Source of the DNA: DASWUD01 sp036401755
GTDB taxonomy: Bacteria; Pseudomonadota; Gammaproteobacteria; Thiohalomonadales; Thiohalomonadaceae
Length of the DNA stretch: 35,707 nucleotides
Direction of reading: 5' to 3'
Assembly: GCA_036401755.1 (NCBI GenBank)
Contig: DASWUD010000177.1
Span: forward strand, 1 to 35,707
Under the pieces are notes generated by a model. That model worked only from the letters and a program-made list of their open reading frames with translations, was not told where the DNA came from and did not search any database. Shown here one piece after another: positions 15,346 to 22,457 of the stretch. Within the stretch, counting starts at the first letter, position 1. Every line of letters starts with the position of its first letter. The translations under genes were made by a program, and so were the position numbers.

Positions 15346-17409
15346 TCAACGTCGTGTTGTGGTGCGCTGCTCACTTCCCTCGATGCCCTGTACCGTGACG
15401 CTGCCCGGATCGGTCGCGGTGGTGGTGGAAAATGTCCAGCTCTTGCTGGACTTGTTCCACTTCATCGCCCCGTAACCAACGAGCTGCAGTGCGGCATTGC
15501 TGCCCAAGGCGCTACTGGCCTGCACCGTCAGCGTGGTACGCCGCGCATCGAATTCGGCCTTGCTGATATCGATGGTCAGGTCGTAGCCGTTGCAGTCCTG
15601 ATCGATGCCATCATGCTTGATCTCGATCGCCCCCGGATGGATCGTGGCATCGCTATCGTTGCAATCATTCATCACAGTGTAGCCGTCACCATCAGCATCG
15701 CCAGCCGCCACATCGTTATCGACGATGGTCAGCACCGCGCTGGCGGGCCAGGCTAGCGTCGCGCCGCCGCTGGGATTGGTCAGTGTCCGGGTGAGGCTCT
15801 CGTCCGCCTCGTGCACCGTGTCATCGACGATGGGCACCGCAACATCACGACTGGTTTCGCCCGCCGCGAATTGCAGGACACCGGAGGTGGCCACGTAGTC
15901 CGCCCCCGCCAGTGCCGTGCCATCGCCCGTGGCGTACACGACGCTGACCGCACCACTGCTGCCGCCGCTGCGCGTCACGGTGATCCGCACCTCCACGCCA
16001 TTCTCTGTGACGCTGTAATTTTCAGCAGTAAAACTCAAGCTGCCCGCAGCACCCTGCTGCGCCAGCAACTGCTGGGCGCTCGCCAGATCGATAAGGCCAT
16101 GACCACTGTCGTTATCCACCCCGGGAGTTCCGAGATCACGGCTTGCATCGCGCAACGCCGTCTCGATGGCCGAGCCACTCGCCTGGGGAAAGGCGCTCTT
16201 CAACAAGGCGAGGGCACCCGCCACGTGGGCCTCCGCAAATGAGGTACCGGAGGTGTTGATGTAGGAGTCGGGGATCAATCCCCCGAACGTGAGATCGGCG
16301 GTGTGAATGTTGACGCCCGGTGCGACAACCGACGGAAACGACGCACCGTCGCACGGGGAGGGCCCGCGGCTGCTGAACGATGCCACGGCCTGCAGATCAT
16401 CGACCGCGCCCACCGATAGGTTGCCGGCATAGTTGGCCGGGCTGACACTGGTCGCCGCCGCAGGGCCGGCGTTGCCCGCTGAATAGGCGAGGGCAATGCC
16501 CACTGTACGCAGTGCATCGATGTCGGCCTGGAACTCACCCACGCAACTATTGATGGCATCGGTCAGTCCCCAGGCGTTGGAGACCACTTGGGGGGCATCG
16601 TTCACCGCTGGATTGCCATCGGGATCGAGCAGCCACTGATAAGCGAGATGGATGCCGCTGTAGCTGGCGATCCCCGCGTCGTTAAATATCTTCGCAGCGA
16701 TCCAGTGGGCGCCTGGCGCCATGCCGATCGAACTGCCACCCGCATCGCCGCCCACCATCACCCCCATGGTCTGGGTTCCGTGACCATGAACATCATAGGG
16801 GGTGGCATGTTCGCCGTTCGGGTCGTACCAGCTGTTGGTGCCACCGCGCCAGCGGGGACCCAGGTCGGGATGCGCTGCATCGACGCCGGTATCCATGGAG
16901 GCCACCACCACGCCCTGGCCGCTATATCCCTGTTGCCACAGCGTGTCGGCGCCGATCAGTGTCAGATTCCACTCGGGCGGGGCCGCGCTCGCCTGGGTCG
17001 TTTGTGCGACGGCGAGCGTGGCATCGAGGGTGAGGCTCTCCACGCCGGCCTGATTGCTCAACTGTTTCACCGCACGCGCCGGCAAGGTAACGCCCATCCC
17101 ATTGATCAGCCACAGCGGCTTCACTTCGCTTGCGCCGTTGGCGGCGAGGAAGTCGTGCAGTGGTGCCCGCGACCGCTCGGCCTGTTGCTGCAGGGCACGA
17201 ATGAGCTGCTCGCTCCGTTGTGCCGTCGGCAGCGTGGCAAAGCTGTTGGGATCAAGACGACCCGTGAAGCGAACAATGATCGGCACCGGCTGTTCGGGCG
17301 TGGCTGTATCCAGCACACCAGCCAGCTCACTCCCGACAGTTGCCCCCTGGCCGTACAGCGGCAACGCCATCGACCAGGCAACACCGAGTGACATCACCAT
17401 TCGCTTCAT
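15346..17409 (-). CDS. Subtilisin-like (S8) serine protease with Calx-beta and MopE-like metal-binding segments
   Basis: A 687-residue exported protease. A signal peptide (about 1-23) and an inhibitor-I9-like propeptide (to about 130; VPIIVRFTGRLDP, GVESLTLDATL) precede the S8 domain. The catalytic triad is Asp173 (VASMDTGVDAAHPDL), His210 (VHGHGTQTMG) and Ser390 (SGTSFAEAHVAG). A Calx-beta domain follows at about 455-565 (YSVTENGVEVRITVTRSGG, VHEADESLTRTL). A MopE-type segment comes next, CNDSDATIHPGAIEIKHDGI continuing to DQDCNGYD, with paired cysteines and acidic residues. The last 70 residues are a small beta domain. The start at 17409 has AAAGGAGG six bases upstream and lies 12 bp after the lipoprotein stop. 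It may process or trim the neighbouring secreted proteins (inference). Confidence 0.92.
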   Translation of the reverse strand: MKRMVMSLGVAWSMALPLYGQGATVGSELAGVLDTATPEQPVPIIVRFTGRLDPNSFATLPTAQRSEQLIRALQQQAERSRAPLHDFLAANGASEVKPLWLINGMGVTLPARAVKQLSNQAGVESLTLDATLAVAQTTQASAAPPEWNLTLIGADTLWQQGYSGQGVVVASMDTGVDAAHPDLGPRWRGGTNSWYDPNGEHATPYDVHGHGTQTMGVMVGGDAGGSSIGMAPGAHWIAAKIFNDAGIASYSGIHLAYQWLLDPDGNPAVNDAPQVVSNAWGLTDAINSCVGEFQADIDALRTVGIALAYSAGNAGPAAATSVSPANYAGNLSVGAVDDLQAVASFSSRGPSPCDGASFPSVVAPGVNIHTADLTFGGLIPDSYINTSGTSFAEAHVAGALALLKSAFPQASGSAIETALRDASRDLGTPGVDNDSGHGLIDLASAQQLLAQQGAAGSLSFTAENYSVTENGVEVRITVTRSGGSSGAVSVVYATGDGTALAGADYVATSGVLQFAAGETSRDVAVPIVDDTVHEADESLTRTLTNPSGGATLAWPASAVLTIVDNDVAAGDADGDGYTVMNDCNDSDATIHPGAIEIKHDGIDQDCNGYDLTIDISKAEFDARRTTLTVQASSALGSNAALQLVGYGAMKWNKSSKSWTFSTTTATDPGSVTVQGIEGSEQRTTTRR

Positions 17410-17421
17410 GTTCGCCCTCCT

Positions 17422-17901
17422 TTACATCACCGTAAGCGGCTCTGTTACCAGATCACCGATGACGACCCTTACGCGATCGCCCGACTGCACATGGCGCCCC
17501 GGGTTGCTGAACATGATGAAGTAGTTGTTCTCTTCATGGATGTTCTTGGTGCTGGAACGCAGCGCGCCGATCTTGTCCGAGACCGGCACCCCCAGCTTGG
17601 CATCGCTCTTCTCCACAATGACATAGGTCTTGGCATGCCGGTCCAGCAGCGGTGCCGCCTTCTTGGCATCCTTCACCCGGTAACGGAAATCGAGCAGGTA
17701 GCCCGCCGCGGTCAGGCGCACACCGTGGTACTCGATACCCCACCGCTCCAGCACATCGCTCGCGTCGGATGCGGATGGCTGTGACGGCACCTCGACCCGC
17801 CCATCATCGGCATTGTCGGGGTTGCTGTAATACGAGCCACCGCATCCGCACAGCATCAGCACCAGAGGCGCAACCACAATCCCTGCTTTGATTCGCTTCA
17901 A
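17422..17901 (-). CDS. Small lipoprotein of unknown function
   Basis: A 159-residue predicted lipoprotein. The start is probably TTG at 17901, because AAGGAG sits seven bases upstream and it gives a compact lipoprotein signal MKRIKAGIVVAPLVLMLCGC with lipobox LCGC (Cys20). An upstream ATG at 17925 would overlap the stop of the preceding gene (ATGA) and leaves a longer, less convincing leader. The mature part has a beta-rich domain: WGIEYHGVRLTAAGYLLDFR, YRVKDAKKAAPLLDRHAKTY, a LGVPVSDKIGALRSS segment and NYFIMFSNPGRHVQSGDRV. I do not recognise a named family. It sits between protein C and the protease in the cluster. Confidence 0.75.
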   Translation of the reverse strand: MKRIKAGIVVAPLVLMLCGCGGSYYSNPDNADDGRVEVPSQPSASDASDVLERWGIEYHGVRLTAAGYLLDFRYRVKDAKKAAPLLDRHAKTYVIVEKSDAKLGVPVSDKIGALRSSTKNIHEENNYFIMFSNPGRHVQSGDRVRVVIGDLVTEPLTVM

Positions 17902-17921
17902 GAGATCACTCCTTTCCATGG

Positions 17922-19814
17922 TCATCGGACCACATTCACCCGCACCGTAGCGCGGTTGGAGACAGCACCCTGATTGTCCTGCACGGTGTAGGTGAAGGTG
18001 TCGGAACCGCGGAAACTGGTGCGCGGGGTGAAGGTAATGGTGCCGTCGGTGTTGACCGTTGCGGTGTTACCTTTTTTGCCAGGCAGGGAGGTGAGTGTGA
18101 CCGTTGCGGGATCCAACGTACCGTCCGGATCGCTGTCGTTGGCCAACACGGCGATCACCTGCGAGGTATTCATGGTAATCGTTGCACTGTCATCGACTGC
18201 GATGGGGGGCTGATTCACCGCCGCAGTGACATTCAGCGTCACCGTCGCCACATTGCTATCGACCACACCATCGTTGGCTACATAGGTGAAACTGTCGCTA
18301 CCTGAGTAGCCGGCATTGGGTGTGTAGTTGAACGACCCGTCAGCGGCCAGCGAAAGGGTACCATTGACTGGTGCGGTCACCTGGGTGGCACTGAGCGGGT
18401 CACCATCCACATCGCTGTCGTTGGCCAGCACCCCTGCAGCGGCAACAGTCAGCGCCGTTCCACTAACCAGACTGTAGGCATCATCTGCGGCCACGGGAGG
18501 ATCGTTCACCGGCGTAACCGTGATGGTGACGGTTGCCGGAGTGCTCGACAACGTGCCATTGCTCGCCGTGTAGGTGAACGAAGCGGTGCCATTGAAGTTG
18601 GCCGGTGGTGTGTAGCCGAAATCACCTGTCGGATTGAGTGTGACGCTGCCCTGGGATACCGCACCGGCAAGAGCGGCGGTCAGCGTTAGACCGTTGGGAT
18701 CGCTATCGTTGCTGAGTACACCCAGCACTGCATCAACGGTCAACGGCGTATCCTCTGCCACCGTGTAGCTGTCGGGGAGAGCGATCGGCGTACCCGCAGC
18801 CACATCCCCCACGTTGAGGAAGGCATAGAGGCCACCCGGTGCCATCGCCCCACTGCTCAGATTGAGCATGCGGTCATAGACTGCATAGGTGCCATTGTGC
18901 GCTGCCGTCATGATCGCATCCTGAGTCTTGCCCGCAGTCATCATCAGCGAGTACTGCTCACGGGCGTAGGGATAGGGGCGGCCATCCTCGGCGACCACTT
19001 TCACATACTCTCCGAGCAGAGTGGGGGCCACGGTGCGCAGGCCCATGTTGTAGAGACGCAGCAATGTGCGTTGTCCCACGCTGGCGGCCGGCAGCGGGGT
19101 GTTGCCTGCTCCATAAGGGGCACCATTTATCAGGAAATATTTCGGTTGATAATTGATGGTGCTGGTGGGGCCTGGTGCCGTTCCATAACTGCCGTCCGCC
19201 ACCGCAGCGTGCAGTGCGGGATCGATTTCGCTATAGAAGAGGATCGCCTCCTGATCGTAGGGAACCCCCGCATAGGCCGTGTTGAGCGCCGCATCCTTCT
19301 TCATGGCGCCATACATGCCCATCTGCACCTGCACCGCCATGTGCGTGCCACTGTGATAGGTGAAGCTACCCGGTTTGAAATTGCTCCAGGAATAGGTACC
19401 GATGGCCCCTGGGGCTGTCACCTGGGTCAAGGAGGTGGCCCGCACGCGTCCCTGCGCATCGGGGGCGGAGAAGACGGGTGTCAGCGCCCCGCCCTGTCCC
19501 GGCACCATCACCGAAGTATCGATCGGCAGGTCATTGCGCAAATAGATCGTCACGCTCGGATCGGGATCGTCGTAGGGCACGGTCAGCAGCGGGCCGGGGC
19601 TCTGCACCGCACCGCCGCAGCCATTTGTCAGATCCGCATCGTCATCCAGTGCGTAGCCCCACATGGTGATGGGCGGGGTACCATCGGGCATACTCACCGT
19701 GGTGGTTCCTGCACAGAGATAAAATGTCGCGGCGCTTGCCAGGCCGGGGAGCAATCCTCCGCCCAGCGCCATACACGTCACCAACAGCTTCTTTTTCATC
19801 GCATTCCGGTTCAC
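17922..19814 (-). CDS. Two-cupredoxin multicopper-oxidase-like protein lacking copper ligands, with three cadherin-like repeats (protein C)
   Basis: A 630-residue exported protein with a signal peptide ending GLASA (about residue 28). Residues 30-335 align by eye with proteins A and B: FTYHSGTHMAVQVQMGM (152-167) at the HCH position, the SEIDPALH linker (195-202) and LLRLYNMGLRTVAPTLLGEY at the domain-2 HxH position. The domain-1 HxHG, HCH cysteine and both domain-2 motifs are absent, so a normal trinuclear site is impossible in this chain alone. Residues from about 345 to 630 are three cadherin-like/Ig-like repeats, each with a VLxNDSDxxG motif. The start is GTG at 19814, set by GGAGG eight bases upstream. 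It starts 28 bp after protein B. Confidence 0.82.
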   Translation of the reverse strand: MNRNAMKKKLLVTCMALGGGLLPGLASAATFYLCAGTTTVSMPDGTPPITMWGYALDDDADLTNGCGGAVQSPGPLLTVPYDDPDPSVTIYLRNDLPIDTSVMVPGQGGALTPVFSAPDAQGRVRATSLTQVTAPGAIGTYSWSNFKPGSFTYHSGTHMAVQVQMGMYGAMKKDAALNTAYAGVPYDQEAILFYSEIDPALHAAVADGSYGTAPGPTSTINYQPKYFLINGAPYGAGNTPLPAASVGQRTLLRLYNMGLRTVAPTLLGEYVKVVAEDGRPYPYAREQYSLMMTAGKTQDAIMTAAHNGTYAVYDRMLNLSSGAMAPGGLYAFLNVGDVAAGTPIALPDSYTVAEDTPLTVDAVLGVLSNDSDPNGLTLTAALAGAVSQGSVTLNPTGDFGYTPPANFNGTASFTYTASNGTLSSTPATVTITVTPVNDPPVAADDAYSLVSGTALTVAAAGVLANDSDVDGDPLSATQVTAPVNGTLSLAADGSFNYTPNAGYSGSDSFTYVANDGVVDSNVATVTLNVTAAVNQPPIAVDDSATITMNTSQVIAVLANDSDPDGTLDPATVTLTSLPGKKGNTATVNTDGTITFTPRTSFRGSDTFTYTVQDNQGAVSNRATVRVNVVR

Positions 19815-19842
19815 AGTATTTTCCTCCCGTGTTGGGGGCTGC

Positions 19843-21135
19843 TTATTCAATGGGGACACCAGGTGGCTCGATGATCAGCATGGTCATCATCCCCCCGGGA
19901 AAGATGTCGAAATTGACGAGTTCACGTTCGGTGTGGGAGTGCCACATGTAGAACAGCCCACCGTTGGCGTTCAGCCCGCCTTCACCGGGCGGCAGCACAC
20001 CGAAGGCACCGAGGAACGGACTGCCGCTATAGAACCCGCCGAAGGTGAGGTCCTGGGTCTCGGGCAGCGTCACCGGCAACGGCTTGCCGTGATCGGGCGC
20101 ATACTCTCCCGGCTGCAGCGGATCGCTGGCGGCGTGGCCGTAGATGTCCCAGCCCAATCCAGCACCGTTCCAGGAGAAGAGCGCATCGTAGGTGGCGCCG
20201 GGCATGACGGTAGTGGTGTAGTCATCCACGGCGAGATCGGGACCGGCCCCGGGGGCACTTTCGAGCAGGCGGCCATCGCGGGCGATCTGCATCGTATTGT
20301 TGCCGTGGGTGTGGAACGGATGCATTTCGCGTCCGCCGCCGACCAGACGCAGCAGCAGCTTCTCACCCGGATGGATGCGCGGCAGGCAGTTGTAGGGCTG
20401 ATTGGGCATCCAGGCGATGTTTGCCGCCGCCAGGGTATCGGGACCATTGCGGCCATTGATGAACCAGAGCACCGGCTTGGCCCTGGTGGTATCGATGGCA
20501 TCGAACGTGATGACTCCGGCCGTAGCCTGTTCGGCCAGGACGTGCAGCGCAGGGTCGATCTCGGTGAGCAGGAACAGATACTCATGATCGAACGCCGTGG
20601 CCGCAGAGTTGTAGGCCTGCTTGGGAGCACCGTTGGGGCGCACGATAATCGCCCCCACCAGCCCCATCTCCACCTGCAGGTCGGGGCGCGTGCCGCTGCT
20701 GTAGGTATAGGTGCCGGGATGGTTGGCAACAAAGGTGTAGGTCACCATGTCGCCGGGCGTGACCGCCGTCGGGGCGTTGCTCTCCTGCGTCAACAGGCCC
20801 GTGGTGCCACCCGTGGCAACCACCCCCTCCTGACCCGGAAACACCATCGAGACCGGTAACGGCAGCTGATTGGTCAGATTGATGGTGACGGTGTCACCCT
20901 GATTGACGATCAGGGTCGGACCGGGATACTGCATCACCCCGCCGACGGGGCCATAGCCCCACATCAACACCCTGGCGCCATCGGGGGTATCGATGTAGCT
21001 AGCTGAAGCGGTGAGATTGAAGGTGGGTCCGGTGAGGCCATCGATGGCGGCATGCGCCCCCGTCCCCCCCAACAGCAACAGCACCGCCACAACTACCGTG
21101 GTCAGCCACGCGCTCTTGTCGATTCTACTGTTCAT
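19843..21135 (-). CDS. Two-cupredoxin multicopper-oxidase-like protein with ligands only in domain 2 (protein B)
   Basis: A 430-residue exported protein with a signal peptide ending GAHA (about residue 29). It has two cupredoxin domains. Domain 1 has lost both copper motifs: PLPVSMVFPGQEG replaces HxHG and YTYSSGTRPDLQVEMGL replaces HCHxxxH. Domain 2 keeps MHPFHTHGN (His272, His275, His277) and MWHSHTEREL (His399, His401), i.e. the two HxH pairs. Ser400 stands where a type 1 site would have cysteine. It therefore carries the domain-2 half of a trinuclear site and no type 1 copper. AGGAG lies upstream of the start, 16 bp after protein A. EIDPALH (192-198) is shared with protein C. Confidence 0.88.
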   Translation of the reverse strand: MNSRIDKSAWLTTVVVAVLLLLGGTGAHAAIDGLTGPTFNLTASASYIDTPDGARVLMWGYGPVGGVMQYPGPTLIVNQGDTVTINLTNQLPLPVSMVFPGQEGVVATGGTTGLLTQESNAPTAVTPGDMVTYTFVANHPGTYTYSSGTRPDLQVEMGLVGAIIVRPNGAPKQAYNSAATAFDHEYLFLLTEIDPALHVLAEQATAGVITFDAIDTTRAKPVLWFINGRNGPDTLAAANIAWMPNQPYNCLPRIHPGEKLLLRLVGGGREMHPFHTHGNNTMQIARDGRLLESAPGAGPDLAVDDYTTTVMPGATYDALFSWNGAGLGWDIYGHAASDPLQPGEYAPDHGKPLPVTLPETQDLTFGGFYSGSPFLGAFGVLPPGEGGLNANGGLFYMWHSHTERELVNFDIFPGGMMTMLIIEPPGVPIE

Positions 21136-21151
21136 GCTCTCGCTCCTGATC

Positions 21152-22399
21152 TCAAATCAACGGATTGATGTGAATCTCGGTCATCATGCCGCCGTAATCC
21201 TCGGCATCGTTGCTGAGATAGTTGAGGTTGGTGGTGTAGAGGAAGTAGGTACCGGGCGTCACCGCGGTGGTATCGATGATCACATCGACCCCCTCGCCGC
21301 CACCGAGCGTTACCGACATGGTGTCGAAGGAGGTATCTTTTCCCACCAAGGGTCCGGCACCGTCGGGATCGGGACCATGCATGAGACGCGCCCCGGTGCC
21401 GACCACACGCATGTTCAGGCCTGCGGCGGTGAGGGTGTAGAAGTTGGTCACATTGAGATTGGAGATGCGCAGCAAGATCTTCTGCCCGACGGTGGCGGTG
21501 ATCAGTGAACTCACCGGCTGTGACTGCTTTCCGTTATTCACATTGTCCGCGGGTGCGGGCAGTGGATTCGGATTCAGCGTATCGGGGTAGCCGCGCCCAT
21601 TGAGCATGGGATAACGGTCATGCATCGCTGCAAACGGCAACGGCTGGATGTTCAGGTCCGCCGCATGAAAATCCGGATCGAACGAGCCGATCTGGATCGG
21701 ATACTCCACGTCATAACGGGTAGAGCCGTCGGCATCGTTGTAAACGTATTTGTAACCCGCCTGATGTACGAAGCCATTGCCGAAGGTCGTTCCCGCCGGC
21801 AGTTCATCCTGGATCGGCAGCACATAGAGATTGCCCAGCATCCCCATCTGCATATGCTCGGTGGCTTCTACATGGCAGTGGTACATGTAGGTGCCGGGCT
21901 CGACCAGGTTGTAGTAGTAGGTGAACGTCGAACCCATGTTGATGGCAAGCGAGGCATCGGGCACCCCGTCGAAGACCGTCGCCGCATTGGGAAAGCCGTG
22001 GAAATGGACCGTATGCGGGTCGAACAGATCGGGGCGCATCACCATGCCCACATTGGTCAGCGACAGGTAAAACTCCTGCCCCTGCTTGAGCACGATGGTC
22101 GGTGCCGGGAAGTTAGCCGCCAGCATGCCGGTATTCATCACATTGGCTTCGGGCACGCCGGTAACATCGTTGAAGCCGAAGATGTACTGCTGAGTGCCAT
22201 CCGCCATGGTGACGAAACCGTCACCGCCGGTGAGATGCATGCACTTCAGCTTGTTCGGATCGTAGGCCCCATCGGGGATGGCGTCGCCGTTGGTATCGCC
22301 AGGACACTGCACGTAGACCGCGGCCCCGGCACTCATGGCAGCGCCGCCGAGTGCAATGGCCAGTGCCACCGAGAGCGCCTTTAACTTGTTTGCTTGCAT
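21152..22399 (-). CDS. Two-cupredoxin multicopper oxidase with complete type 1 site and HxH motifs only in domain 1 (protein A)
   Basis: A 415-residue exported protein with a signal peptide (about 1-26, ending MSAGA). Domain 1 has HTVHFHG (His129, His132, His134) and YHCHVEATEHMQMGM (His174, Cys175, His176, His182, Met187). That is a full type 1 copper set plus two HxH pairs for a trinuclear cluster. The Cys-to-His distance is seven residues, two more than the common HCHxxxH, while the His-to-Met spacing of five is normal. Domain 2 has no counterparts (NFYTLTAAGLNM; FLYTTNLNYL). The start at 22399 has GAGG eight bases upstream, 58 bp after the giant gene. It is likely the electron-accepting subunit of a hetero-oligomeric oxidase (inference). 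Confidence 0.9.
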   Translation of the reverse strand: MQANKLKALSVALAIALGGAAMSAGAAVYVQCPGDTNGDAIPDGAYDPNKLKCMHLTGGDGFVTMADGTQQYIFGFNDVTGVPEANVMNTGMLAANFPAPTIVLKQGQEFYLSLTNVGMVMRPDLFDPHTVHFHGFPNAATVFDGVPDASLAINMGSTFTYYYNLVEPGTYMYHCHVEATEHMQMGMLGNLYVLPIQDELPAGTTFGNGFVHQAGYKYVYNDADGSTRYDVEYPIQIGSFDPDFHAADLNIQPLPFAAMHDRYPMLNGRGYPDTLNPNPLPAPADNVNNGKQSQPVSSLITATVGQKILLRISNLNVTNFYTLTAAGLNMRVVGTGARLMHGPDPDGAGPLVGKDTSFDTMSVTLGGGEGVDVIIDTTAVTPGTYFLYTTNLNYLSNDAEDYGGMMTEIHINPLI

Positions 22400-22457
22400 G
22401 ATCGTACCCTCTCTTGTTACCGCCCCGGCCAGCGCGGCCGGGGCATTGGGTATACGG

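Noticed and set aside
18897..19874. A 325-codon plus-strand open frame under protein C
   Set aside because: It has a His/Arg/Gly-rich translation with no motif; the minus-strand cupredoxin landmarks align with the two neighbouring paralogues.
19843..21135. Treating protein B as a decayed pseudogene because it lacks domain-1 ligands
   Set aside because: The frame is intact over 430 codons, the signal peptide and domain-2 copper motifs are perfect, and the missing half is exactly what protein A retains.
17922..22399. Assigning the three cupredoxin proteins as a known Mn(II) oxidase (MnxG or McoA type) or copper nitrite reductase
   Set aside because: MnxG and McoA are single large multi-domain chains, and nitrite reductases have a different type 1 loop and a catalytic Asp/His pair I could not find. 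The ligand partition here fits neither, so the substrate is left open.
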